Shown one piece after another: positions 44,350 through 52,573 of a DNA stretch of 64,000 nt. Source of the DNA: JANMDU01 sp031418715. GTDB taxonomy: Bacteria > Pseudomonadota > Gammaproteobacteria > Burkholderiales > Burkholderiaceae_C. Location: NCBI GenBank assembly GCA_031418715.1, contig JANOJL010000031.1:124001-188000 (forward strand), written 5' to 3'. A program made the translations under genes and the position numbers. The notes under the pieces are model-generated. The model had not been told where the DNA came from. It was given only the letters and a program-made list of their open reading frames with translations, and ran no database searches. Position 1 is the stretch's first letter; each line of letters opens with the position of its first letter.

Positions 44350-44892
44350 ATGACTTCTGCCCAACTTCTTCCAATTTTGCATTATCCCGACCCGCGCCTA
44401 CACATCGTGGCCAAGCCTGTGGCGCTCTCAGGTGGTGTGGATGCGCAGCTCAAAGAGCTCATTGCCAACATGCTAGCAACGATGTATGACGCACAGGGCA
44501 TTGGCTTAGCGGCAACGCAGGTGGACGTGCATGAGCGGCTGATCGTGATTGATGTGAGCGAGGAGCGCGATACGCCGCTGGTGTTGATCAACCCGCAAGT
44601 GCTCTGGGCGAGCCCAGACAAGCAAAAAGGCGACGAAGGTTGCCTCTCCGTGCCGGGCGTGTATGACGGCGTCGAGCGCAGCATCTCGATTCGCATTTCA
44701 GCGGCTGATGAAAATGGCATGGCACGAGAGATTGAAGCTGAAGGCACGCTGGCGGTGTGCATTCAGCATGAGATGGATCATTTGAAGGGCAAGGTGTTTG
44801 TGGAATACCTCTCGCCTTTGAAGCGCACGCGCATCAAATCTAGGATGGCCAAGGCGGAGCGCGAAGCGGCTGAGCCTGTGGGGCGCAAGTAA
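44350..44892 (+). CDS. def: peptide deformylase
   Basis: Removes the N-formyl group from nascent proteins. 180 aa with motif 1 GIGLAATQV, motif 2 EGCLS and motif 3 QHEMDH, which bind the metal. Start MTSAQLLPILHYPDPRL chosen; two upstream ATGs would add five residues. fmt follows after 17 bases. The divergent gap 44144-44349 shows no gene. Confidence 0.96.
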   Translation: MTSAQLLPILHYPDPRLHIVAKPVALSGGVDAQLKELIANMLATMYDAQGIGLAATQVDVHERLIVIDVSEERDTPLVLINPQVLWASPDKQKGDEGCLSVPGVYDGVERSISIRISAADENGMAREIEAEGTLAVCIQHEMDHLKGKVFVEYLSPLKRTRIKSRMAKAEREAAEPVGRK

Positions 44893-44909
44893 CAGATGAG
44901 CTTGGTTCT

Positions 44910-45950
44910 ATGCGTTTGATCTTCGCTGGCACGCCCGAATTCGCGCGGGTGGCGCTGGCAGCTTTGCAACGCGCTGGCCACGAGATCGCACTCGTGCTCA
45001 CGCAGCCGGATCGGCCTGCCGGGCGCGGCTTGAAATTGCAGGCATCGCCTGTGAAGCAGTTCGCGATTGATCACGGTATTTCAGTAGCGCAGCCGCGCAG
45101 TTTGCGCTTGGATGGCAAGTATCCTGAGGAAGCGGCTGCTGCGAAAGAGCAAATAGAAGCTGCGCAAGCGGATGTGATGATCGTGGCGGCTTATGGGCTG
45201 ATCTTGCCGCAATGGGTGTTGGATCAACCACGCTTGGGCTGCTTGAATATTCATGGCAGTTTGCTGCCACGCTGGCGCGGCGCTGCGCCGATTCATCGGG
45301 CGATTGAAGCGGGCGATAGCGAGACGGGCATCACCATCATGCAGATGGACGCAGGGTTGGATACGGGCGATATGCTGCTGATGGAATCCTTAGCCGTTGC
45401 GGCGGATGATACGACCGCGAGTTTGCATGACAAGCTGGCCGCGCTCGGCGGCCGCATGAGCGTACAAGCCTTGCAACTCGCTGCTTCTGGCAGCTTGCAG
45501 CGCACGCCGCAGCCCGCTCAGGGCGTGACCTATGCCAGCAAGATTGACAAAGCAGAAAGCGCGATTGATTGGAGTCTGCCAGCCAGCGCCATCGCCAGAA
45601 AAATCCGAGCTTTCTCTCCCGCGCCCGGCTGCACAGCGCGTTTGCGCGGCGAGACGATCAAGCTTTGGACGGCTACCTCGTTGGCAGATGATCACTATAA
45701 AAATAATAGCGTACTACGCAGTATTTATAAAGGCTATGCCACGATTTCGCATATAAATTCCAGTGGAATTGACGTGCTCTGCGGCGCACCCATCCAAGAT
45801 GCCCAAACGCAAGATGCGCAAGCTGACCACACCGTTTTACGCATCACCGAGCTGCAACGCGCGGGCGGAAAGCGCTTGTCGGTAGGAGAATTTTTGCGTG
45901 GTTTTCCGATGCAGGCTGGCGAGCAATTTGAAAGTTCTGCGATTGAATAA
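44910..45950 (+). CDS. fmt: methionyl-tRNA formyltransferase
   Basis: Formylates initiator Met-tRNA. 346 aa, about 30 longer than E. coli. Motifs: RLIFAGTPEFARVAL, YGLILPQWVLDQPRLGCLNI, HGSLLPRWRGAAPIHRAI. The C-terminal domain ends LRITELQRAGGKRLSVGEFL. Extra residues (DDHYKNNSVLRSIYKGYATI) come from a dispersed repeat inside the C-terminal RNA-binding domain. Confidence 0.95.
   Translation: MRLIFAGTPEFARVALAALQRAGHEIALVLTQPDRPAGRGLKLQASPVKQFAIDHGISVAQPRSLRLDGKYPEEAAAAKEQIEAAQADVMIVAAYGLILPQWVLDQPRLGCLNIHGSLLPRWRGAAPIHRAIEAGDSETGITIMQMDAGLDTGDMLLMESLAVAADDTTASLHDKLAALGGRMSVQALQLAASGSLQRTPQPAQGVTYASKIDKAESAIDWSLPASAIARKIRAFSPAPGCTARLRGETIKLWTATSLADDHYKNNSVLRSIYKGYATISHINSSGIDVLCGAPIQDAQTQDAQADHTVLRITELQRAGGKRLSVGEFLRGFPMQAGEQFESSAIE
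45694..45740 (+). repeat. dispersed repeat copy inside fmt
   Basis: ACTATAAAAATAATAGC, GTACTACGCAG, TATTTATAAAGGC, TATGCC. Diverged palindrome arm but the order is intact; reads through in frame in the fmt C-terminal domain. Confidence 0.65.
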
Positions 45951-45954
45951 TCCC

Positions 45955-46809
45955 GTGAATCTTGCTGCGAAGCCGCCGCCGCGATTTTGGCAGTATTCAG
46001 AATTTGGCGAAGGCGCTCGCGCCATGCTGCCCGTTGCGCCCGGTATTGCGGCTTGGGGGTTGATGACGGGTGTGGCGATGATGAAATCTGGTCTCTCGTT
46101 GATCGAGAGTTTGGCGATGGCGCTGCTGGTTTTTGCAGGCAGCTCGCAACTCGCAGCCATGCCTTTGCTGATCGCGGGAGCGCCTGTGTGGGTGATTTTG
46201 GCTACGGGGTTTTGCGTGAATCTGCGCTTTGTGGTGTTCAGTTTGCATCTGCGACCCTACATGATGCATTTACCGCTGTGGCGGCGCATGCTCGGCGGCT
46301 ACCTCACCGCAGATTTGACTTACGTGCTCTTCACGCGGCGCTTTCCACACCCGGCAGGGTACAGCGCTGCTGCCCAGCTCCAAGCGCCAATTGCTATGAA
46401 TTCAATAGCATCTGACGCACAATCTATAACGGGAGAAGACCTAAATGGCTCTAAAAATTCAGATACAGGCATCGCAGAAGAACGCGCTCGCCAGCAGGCC
46501 TATTTGCTCGGCAACAGCTTGGTGAATTGGGCCTCTTGGGTCTTCCCCTGCGTGGCAGGCGTGTTGCTCGCCAACCTGATTCCGCAGCGCTGGGGCTTAG
46601 GTTTTGCGGGCATCCTCGCCTTGGTCGGCATCGCCTGCTCGCTCGCTTCAAGCCAGCTGCGCATTGTCTCGGCACTGATCGCAGGCGCGGCGGGCGTGGT
46701 GGCGTTTGCGTTGCCTCTGCGCCTGAATATCTTGGTGGCCATCGCAGTCGCGGTGGTCATCTGCGTGAGCCTAGAGCGGTTTCGACCAGCGCTGGAGGGC
46801 AAGGCATGA
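45955..46809 (+). CDS. azlC: branched-chain amino acid exporter large subunit AzlC
   Basis: A 284-aa AzlC/YgaZ-type membrane protein that pairs with AzlD to export branched-chain amino acids. Family pattern: GARAMLPVAPGIAAWGLMTG, FAGSSQLAAMPL, NLRFVVFSLHLRPY, LTADLTYVLF. A GTG at 45955, just after the fmt stop, was chosen; a start at 45898 inside fmt is possible. A loop between YSAAAQLQ and ARQQAYLLGNSL is lengthened by a dispersed repeat. azlD overlaps its stop (ATGA). Confidence 0.88.
   Translation: MNLAAKPPPRFWQYSEFGEGARAMLPVAPGIAAWGLMTGVAMMKSGLSLIESLAMALLVFAGSSQLAAMPLLIAGAPVWVILATGFCVNLRFVVFSLHLRPYMMHLPLWRRMLGGYLTADLTYVLFTRRFPHPAGYSAAAQLQAPIAMNSIASDAQSITGEDLNGSKNSDTGIAEERARQQAYLLGNSLVNWASWVFPCVAGVLLANLIPQRWGLGFAGILALVGIACSLASSQLRIVSALIAGAAGVVAFALPLRLNILVAIAVAVVICVSLERFRPALEGKA
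46391..46457 (+). repeat. dispersed repeat copy inside azlC
   Basis: TTGCTATGAATTCAATAGCA, TCTGACGCACA, TCTATAACGGG, then a diverged tail with GGCTCTAAAAA. It encodes the hydrophilic loop IAMNSIASDAQSITGEDLNG between membrane segments. Confidence 0.75.
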
Positions 46810-47147
46810 GCGGCGGCAACACCGATCTCTGGACGCTCGCCGTCATCCTCGGCCTGGCCATCGTCACCGTGATCACGCGCTCCTTCTTCTTCATCAGTCG
46901 CAAAGATTTCTCGCTGCCGCATTGGGCGCAGCGCGGTTTGCAATACGCGCCCATTGCCGCGCTTTCAGCCGTGATCCTGCCAGAAATCGTCATGACCCAA
47001 GGCCAACTCATTTCCACCCTGCAAGATGCCCGCATCTACGGCGCTCTCGCAGGCGCGGCGATCTTCTACTGGAAACAAAATACGCTGGCCTGTATCGTGG
47101 GTGGGATGGCGGTGTATTTGCCGCTCAGATTGATGCTCGGTTGGTGA
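46806..47147 (+). CDS. azlD: AzlD-family branched-chain amino acid export subunit
   Basis: A 113-aa protein with four hydrophobic segments, family pattern AVILGLAIVTVITRSFFF and ACIVGGMAVYLPLRLMLGW. The start overlaps the azlC stop by 4 bases; a longer frame running back inside azlC was rejected. Last gene of def-fmt-azlC-azlD. 47148-47298 shows nothing. Confidence 0.88.
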   Translation: MSGGNTDLWTLAVILGLAIVTVITRSFFFISRKDFSLPHWAQRGLQYAPIAALSAVILPEIVMTQGQLISTLQDARIYGALAGAAIFYWKQNTLACIVGGMAVYLPLRLMLGW

Positions 47148-47298
47148 GGCCAGCATTGTTTGTTCTGAAACCAAGCTGATGTTATATTTTTAGACGCATG
47201 CGAATTTTGCTACTGTCTGATGTCACACGTCATCTTCCAAAAATAGCCCAATGGTTTCATTGCGATTAGAGCCCGTTGTTGCGCAATGGCATTGAAAA

Positions 47299-48204
47299 TC
47301 ACTTCAAACGTTTGATCAAACTAGAAGTATCCCAGCGCTGCCCGCCCATCTGCTGCACATCTGCATAAAACTGATCCACCAGTGCCGTCACGGGCAGCCG
47401 CGCACCATTTCGCTTGGCTTCATCGAGCACCAAGCCGAGGTCTTTGCGCATCCAATCTACCGCAAAGCCAAAATCAAATTGATCTGCCACCATGGTCTTG
47501 CCTCGGTTATCGAGCTGCCAGCTTTGCGCTGCGCCTTTGCCGATCACATCGAGCACCAGATTCACATCCAGCCCGGCTTTTTGGCCGAAAGCAATGGCTT
47601 CCGAGAGGCCTTGCACCAAGCCTGCAATCGCGATTTGGTTGACCATTTTCGTGAGTTGCCCCGCACCGCTTTCACCCATCCGCGTGAACGCGCGAGAGAA
47701 AGCCATGGCAGCAGGTTTAGCGGCATCAAAAGCGACTTGATCACCACCACACATCACCGTCAACAAGCCGTTTTGCGCACCCGCTTGGCCGCCTGAGACA
47801 GGCGCATCCACGAAATGCAAACCCAACGCTTTGGCTGTCGCATACAGCTCGCGTGCCACATCAGCAGAAGCTGTGGTGTGATCCACAAAAATTGTGCCGG
47901 GCTTCATTCCAGCGAGTGCCCCGTGTTCCCCAAGCACCACGCTGCGCAAATCTGCGTCATTGCCTGCACAACAAAACACAATGTCTGCACCAGCAGCAGC
48001 TTCTTTGGGTGTCGCTTTGCTCACCGCCCCGGCAAACTCCGTGCAGAAGGCCGTGCCTTTGGCTGCCGTACGGTTGTAGACCGTGACTTGATGCCCGGCT
48101 TTTACCAAATGCCCAGCCATGGGATAGCCCATCACGCCGAGGCAGAGGAAGGATACTTTTTGCGCAGGAGCGCTTTCGTAGGTTTTCGCGTTGATAGAAG
48201 ACAT
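47299..48204 (-). CDS. NAD(P)-dependent 3-hydroxyisobutyrate dehydrogenase-like enzyme
   Basis: A 301-aa beta-hydroxyacid dehydrogenase. The Rossmann loop reads LCLGVMGYPMAG, where the family has GLGxMG, so the first Gly is Cys (single-base change TGC for GGC). Substrate motif DAPVSGGQAGAQNG and catalytic Lys in GQLTKMVNQ are intact. Relatives reduce tartronate semialdehyde or oxidise 3-hydroxyisobutyrate. The gene begins 12 bases after pilU on the same strand. Confidence 0.88.
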   Translation of the reverse strand: MSSINAKTYESAPAQKVSFLCLGVMGYPMAGHLVKAGHQVTVYNRTAAKGTAFCTEFAGAVSKATPKEAAAGADIVFCCAGNDADLRSVVLGEHGALAGMKPGTIFVDHTTASADVARELYATAKALGLHFVDAPVSGGQAGAQNGLLTVMCGGDQVAFDAAKPAAMAFSRAFTRMGESGAGQLTKMVNQIAIAGLVQGLSEAIAFGQKAGLDVNLVLDVIGKGAAQSWQLDNRGKTMVADQFDFGFAVDWMRKDLGLVLDEAKRNGARLPVTALVDQFYADVQQMGGQRWDTSSLIKRLK

Positions 48205-48216
48205 GAAATAAAAAAC

Positions 48217-49353
48217 TTAAACAATAGAGAACATTTCGGTGCCGGCAGACAGGTCTTGCGTTTTGGCGCGTTGGGAATGGAGCTTGATTTGCAAACGCAG
48301 ATCATTGACGGAATCGGCATTTCGTAGCGCGTCTTCAAAGCTGATTTGGTTCGTCTCAAAACCGTCAAACAGCGCTTGGTCAAAGGTTTGCATGCCCAAA
48401 TTGCGACTTTTCTTCATGATTTCTTTGATCTCAGACACATCGCCTTTGAAGATCAGATCAGAAATAAGCGGCGTGTTGAGCAACACCTCCACCGCAGCAA
48501 AGCGACCTTTGCCATCTTGCTTGGGCACGAGGCGCTGAGAGATCAGGCCTTTCAAATTAAGCGACAAATCCATCAAAAGCTGTGTGCGTCGCTCTTCGGG
48601 GAAGAAGTTGATGATGCGATCTAGCGCTTGGTTGGCACTGTTGGCGTGAAGTGTGGCCATGCACAGATGCCCGGTTTCGGCAAAGGCCACGGCGTGCTCC
48701 ATCGTCTCGCGGTCACGGATCTCACCCATCAAAATCACGTCAGGCGCTTGGCGCAGCGTGTTTTTCAGCGCAGATTCCCAAGTGTCGGTATCCAGCCCGA
48801 CTTCGCGCTGCGTCACGACGCAGTTCTTGTGCGGATGCACGAACTCCACCGGGTCTTCAATCGTGATGATGTGGCCATAAGAATTTTCGTTGCGATGATT
48901 GATCATCGCAGCGAGTGTGGTGGATTTTCCCGAGCCTGTTGCGCCCACCAAAATCACCAAGCCGCGCTTGGTCATCACCACTTCAGATAGCACAGCAGGA
49001 ACACCCAGCGACTCAATGGTGGGAAGCGTGAGCGGAATCACCCGCAACACCATGCCCACTTTGCCTTGCTGAATAAAAGCGTTCACACGAAAACGCCCCA
49101 CGCCAGGCGGCGCGATGGCGAAATTGCATTCTTTGGTGCGCTCAAACTCAGCGGCTTGCTTGTCGTTCATGATCGAACGCGCGAGCGCTAGCGTGTGCAT
49201 GGCCGTGAGCGGCTGCGGGGAAACTTTAGCAATCTTCCCGTCTACCTTCACGGCAGGAGGGAAATCACCCGTGAGAAACAAATCAGAGCCATTGCGGCTG
49301 ATCATCAATTTCAAAAGATCATTGATGAACTTAGAAGCTTGGTCGCGTTCCAT
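48217..49353 (-). CDS. pilU: type IV pilus retraction ATPase PilU
   Basis: A 378-aa PilT-like hexameric ATPase that assists PilT in pilus retraction. Walker A GATGSGKST, Asp box ITIEDPVEFVH, Walker B DVILMGEIRDRETM, His box HLCMATLHANSA. It lies 187 bases downstream of pilT, with a long hairpin in the gap. Confidence 0.95.
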   Translation of the reverse strand: MERDQASKFINDLLKLMISRNGSDLFLTGDFPPAVKVDGKIAKVSPQPLTAMHTLALARSIMNDKQAAEFERTKECNFAIAPPGVGRFRVNAFIQQGKVGMVLRVIPLTLPTIESLGVPAVLSEVVMTKRGLVILVGATGSGKSTTLAAMINHRNENSYGHIITIEDPVEFVHPHKNCVVTQREVGLDTDTWESALKNTLRQAPDVILMGEIRDRETMEHAVAFAETGHLCMATLHANSANQALDRIINFFPEERRTQLLMDLSLNLKGLISQRLVPKQDGKGRFAAVEVLLNTPLISDLIFKGDVSEIKEIMKKSRNLGMQTFDQALFDGFETNQISFEDALRNADSVNDLRLQIKLHSQRAKTQDLSAGTEMFSIV

Positions 49354-49397
49354 GAAACGCCTCCTTTCTTATGAGAAATACCCAAGGAATAAAAAAT

Positions 49398-49520
49398 ACC
49401 GGACGCAGAAGACGCAAAGGTTACGCGGAAGACGCAGAAGAGAAATACAAAAAGGAATTTCTCTCTTGTCTTGGTATTTTTTGCGACTTTTGCGTAACCT
49501 TCGCGTCTTCTGCGTCCGGT
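49398..49520. repeat. long inverted repeat between pilT and pilU
   Basis: Two 29-base arms (49398-49426 and 49492-49520) with one mismatch, starting ACCGGACGCAGAAGACGC. A second hairpin (AGAGAAAT/ATTTCTCT, 49439-49464) lies in the loop, and the arms contain internal GACGCAGAAG direct repeats. It resembles palindromic repeats seen in other proteobacterial genomes (memory only). It could stabilise or attenuate the pilT-pilU transcript. Confidence 0.85.
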
Positions 49521-49540
49521 CTTTGCATTTGTTTTTAAAC

Positions 49541-50584
49541 TTAACCCACAAAATTCTCAGGAATTTTCGCTTTGCTGCGCGCTTCTGCCGGAGAGATGAG
49601 ATTGCGTTTGACGAGATCGGTCAAATTTTGATCCAGCGTTTGCATACCCACGCTGTTACCCGTTTGGATTGACGAATACATCTGCGCGACTTTCGCTTCG
49701 CGGATCAAATTGCGGATGGCGGAAGTGGCCAACATGATTTCGTGGGCCGCCACGCGGCCTGTGCCGTCTTTGGTTTTGCACAGGGTTTGCGAGATCACGG
49801 CTTGCAGAGATTCAGCGAGCATCGCGCGCACCATTTCTTTTTCATCGGCGGGGAACACGTCAATGATCCGGTCAATGGTTTTGGCAGCGCTGGATGTGTG
49901 CAATGTGCCGAAAACCACGTGGCCGGTCTCAGCAGCCGTCATGGCCAAGCGAATGGTTTCTAAATCACGCATCTCACCCACCAGAATACAGTCGGGATCT
50001 TCGCGCAGTGCGGATTTCAAGGCGGCAGCGAATGAGAGCGTCATCGGGCCTACTTCTCGTTGGTTCACCAAGCATTTTTTAGATTCGTGTACGAATTCAA
50101 TCGGGTCTTCCACAGTGAGGATGTGGCCGTATTCGGTCTCGTTCAGATGATTCACCATCGCGGCGAGCGTGGTGGATTTGCCAGAGCCTGTGGGACCAGT
50201 GACGAGCACCATGCCGCGTGGCTTCAGAGCCAAATCGCCAAAAATTTTCGGCGCGTTGAGTTGCTCGAGCGTCAAGATTTTGGAAGGAATGGTTCGGAAC
50301 ACTGCCGCAGAGCCGCGATTTTGGTTGAAGGCGTTGACGCGGAAGCGCGCCAAGCCTTCAATCTCAAATGAAAAATCGCATTCCAGAAATTCTTCATATT
50401 GCTTACGCTGCGTGTCGTTCATGATGTCATACACCATGCTGTGGACGGCTTTGTGGTCGAGCGGATCAACGTTGATACGGCGCACATCACCGTGCACGCG
50501 GATCATGGGCGGCAGGCCGGCGGAGAGGTGAAGGTCAGAGGCTTTGTTTTTGACGCTGAAGGCGAGAAGTTGGGTGATATCCAT
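49541..50584 (-). CDS. pilT: type IV pilus twitching motility ATPase PilT
   Basis: A 347-aa pilus retraction motor. Walker A GPTGSGKST, Asp box LTVEDPIEFVH, Walker B CILVGEMRDLETI, His box HVVFGTLHTSSA, and the conserved C-terminal AIRNLIREAK needed for retraction. Divergent from yggS, the usual arrangement. Confidence 0.97.
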   Translation of the reverse strand: MDITQLLAFSVKNKASDLHLSAGLPPMIRVHGDVRRINVDPLDHKAVHSMVYDIMNDTQRKQYEEFLECDFSFEIEGLARFRVNAFNQNRGSAAVFRTIPSKILTLEQLNAPKIFGDLALKPRGMVLVTGPTGSGKSTTLAAMVNHLNETEYGHILTVEDPIEFVHESKKCLVNQREVGPMTLSFAAALKSALREDPDCILVGEMRDLETIRLAMTAAETGHVVFGTLHTSSAAKTIDRIIDVFPADEKEMVRAMLAESLQAVISQTLCKTKDGTGRVAAHEIMLATSAIRNLIREAKVAQMYSSIQTGNSVGMQTLDQNLTDLVKRNLISPAEARSKAKIPENFVG

Positions 50585-50637
50585 GATGGTGCAAAATTTG
50601 GCTGTTCGGGGTAATCAATTAAAGCGCTAGGTACATT

Positions 50638-51324
50638 ATGGGCATGATTTCAGACAATTTGAACAGCGTCAAGGCGCAGATTGAACAGGCATGCGCCGAA
50701 TTTGGTCGCGCAGAGAGCGCCGTTCACCTTCTGGCAGCGAGCAAAACCTTCTCTGCACAGGCGGTGCGGGAGGCCTATGCAGCAGGGCAACGCGCGTTTG
50801 GTGAGAACTACATACAGGAAGGCGTGGAGAAGACTTTTGCCTTACAAGAGCTTGCTGATATCGAATGGCACATGATCGGCCCGATTCAAAGCAACAAGAC
50901 GCGACTTGTCGCGGAGCATTTTCATTGGGTTCACAGCGTCGATCGTTTGAAGATCGCGCAGCGCTTATCCGAGCAACGGCCTGCTGGCATGCCGCCTTTG
51001 CAAGTATGTTTGCAGGTGAACATCGATGCTGGGATAAATAAGTCGGGCTGCTTGCCATCGGAGGCTTCTGACTTGGCTCAGGCCATCGCTGCATTGCCTC
51101 GTTTGCAATTGCGCGGCATCATGGTGATTCCCGAACCTGCTCCTAATTTCATAGCTGCTTGCGCAGCATTTATAACGGCGAATGAGCTATTTCTCTCTAT
51201 AAAACAACACATTCCTAGCTTTGATACGCTGTCCATGGGCATGAGCGCGGATTTACGAGCTGCGGTGAAAGCCGGCAGTACGATGGTGCGCGTGGGGACG
51301 GGGATTTTTGGCTCGCGTGGTTGA
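50638..51324 (+). CDS. PLP homeostasis protein (YggS/PLPBP family)
   Basis: A 228-aa fold-type III PLP-binding protein with no known enzymatic activity that buffers vitamin B6. PLP Lys in LLAASKTFSA near residue 36, then FGENYIQEG, WHMIGPIQSNKT, LQVNIDAGINKSGC, LSMGMSADLRAAVKAGSTMVRVGTGIFG. The segment FIAACAAFITANELF is encoded by a dispersed repeat, yet appears the normal length for the family. Confidence 0.93.
   Translation: MGMISDNLNSVKAQIEQACAEFGRAESAVHLLAASKTFSAQAVREAYAAGQRAFGENYIQEGVEKTFALQELADIEWHMIGPIQSNKTRLVAEHFHWVHSVDRLKIAQRLSEQRPAGMPPLQVCLQVNIDAGINKSGCLPSEASDLAQAIAALPRLQLRGIMVIPEPAPNFIAACAAFITANELFLSIKQHIPSFDTLSMGMSADLRAAVKAGSTMVRVGTGIFGSRG
51147..51180 (+). repeat. dispersed repeat-like segment inside yggS
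   Basis: TTTCATAGC, TGCTTGCGCAGCA, TTTATAACGGCG: the palindrome right arm and both cores. It seems to replace rather than lengthen coding sequence, so conversion or chance similarity is possible. Confidence 0.55.
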
Positions 51325-51437
51325 TTGGCATTCGACTTGATCCTTAGCTTCGACCGTTGCACGCCATCTTGTACACATCAACAAACTGAATGGATCACAA
51401 CGACCTGCGCGCGCAGATCTTCAAAGTAACCAACAAG

Positions 51438-51474
51438 CTCTGCCTGAGCGCGGCGTATCCCCGTTCAGGCAGAG
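51438..51474. terminator. hairpin between convergent yggS and DUF429 genes
   Basis: 13-base arms CTCTGCCTGAGCG / CGTTCAGGCAGAG with one mismatch and an 11-base loop, without a clear T-run. A possible bidirectional transcript end. The rest of the 51325-51512 gap shows nothing. Confidence 0.45.
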
Positions 51475-51512
51475 CCGCCCATCTAAAAAAGAAAGCCCAA
51501 GAACGAAGAGAT

Positions 51513-52358
51513 TTAAACACTCACAATCCACCCCTCAAGCGCATCAAACCTAGGCAACCCATAGTTCCTCTTCCCGGCCAAATGCTGCCCATAAGCCCAA
51601 TGCGCTTGAAGCATGCAAATCACGGCATCCAAACTGTCTCCACTGGCATCGTCTACAAGTTGCTCGCGCTGAGCATGAGAGAGCTTTAAGCGTACTTTCA
51701 GCTGAGTGTGGCCATTCTCTAAAGCCGTGAGAATGTCTTTGCGTGCAATCAAACGGTCAGGGGTTTGCTTGGCTTTGTCATCGCTCTTGTAGCTGCGTGA
51801 AGCAATGATTTCGCGTGCTAGGAAGCCGGGATAGGCTTCCAGAGCTACTTTGCCTAAATGACCTTTGTGCAGCCCCGGAAAGTGACAACCCGCATCAATC
51901 AAGCGCGGCACACCTGCATGCAGCATGTAAGCCACAGGCGGGTTCACCCACTTCATGCTCGGGCTGCTGCCCGCAGGCAAATCAGCAGCGCGATGCGCAA
52001 ATTTCCCGCCTACTGGCCGCGCATCGCAAAAGCCTTTGAAGGCGGCGCGAATCTGCTCGCGCGAGAGGCTGGCGTAATGCTGCATACAAGCCAGCCAATC
52101 GGTTGGCCACTGCAAAGTTTCGACCAGCTCGCGCGGCAAACCAAACGGCAAATCAAAGCCACCGACCCATTGGCGATCTGATTTCAGCCATTCACCAAAG
52201 GCATCGAGGGATTCAAAGCGCTCTAATCTTGATAGCACACTGCGCAATGAATATAAGGGCGATGGGCTACTTTCTCTTGAAATTTCCTCACTCAAGGCCA
52301 CCACAATTGGTTTGCGCTTGGAAGGACTGGAGGAGAAATCACAACCGATGATCTGCAT
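51513..52358 (-). CDS. DUF429 family protein
   Basis: A 281-aa protein starting MQIIGCDFSSSPSKRKPIVV, with GGFDLPFGLPRELV, SMKWVNPPVAYMLHAG and DDASGDSLDAVICMLQAHWA, matching the RNase H-like DUF429 pattern with acidic residues at the fold's active positions. Biochemical role unknown. Residues near SPLYSLRSVLSRL come from a dispersed repeat. Confidence 0.8.
   Translation of the reverse strand: MQIIGCDFSSSPSKRKPIVVALSEEISRESSPSPLYSLRSVLSRLERFESLDAFGEWLKSDRQWVGGFDLPFGLPRELVETLQWPTDWLACMQHYASLSREQIRAAFKGFCDARPVGGKFAHRAADLPAGSSPSMKWVNPPVAYMLHAGVPRLIDAGCHFPGLHKGHLGKVALEAYPGFLAREIIASRSYKSDDKAKQTPDRLIARKDILTALENGHTQLKVRLKLSHAQREQLVDDASGDSLDAVICMLQAHWAYGQHLAGKRNYGLPRFDALEGWIVSV
52228..52267 (+). repeat. 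dispersed repeat copy inside the DUF429 gene
   Basis: CTTGATAGCA, CACTGCGCAATGA, ATATAAGGGC, GATGGGC; very like the copy at 29356 without the left palindrome arm. Reads through in frame. Confidence 0.6.
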
Positions 52359-52573
52359 ATCATGTGATGGTAGCGTATGCAGAATGACCTCAAATCATGC
52401 GGTATTGGCAAGTGCACAGTTGTCGTCACGAGAAACAACATACTGCTTTCCGCTGGGGTGGCAGAGTTCACTTGCTCCAATTCGCAATCCCTCATGTCAG
52501 GGGGTGGTCTGAAGAAAACGGCGATCAGCAAAAAACCTCGCTTCTTCGTCTGTCCTTGACGCAAAATCTTAGG

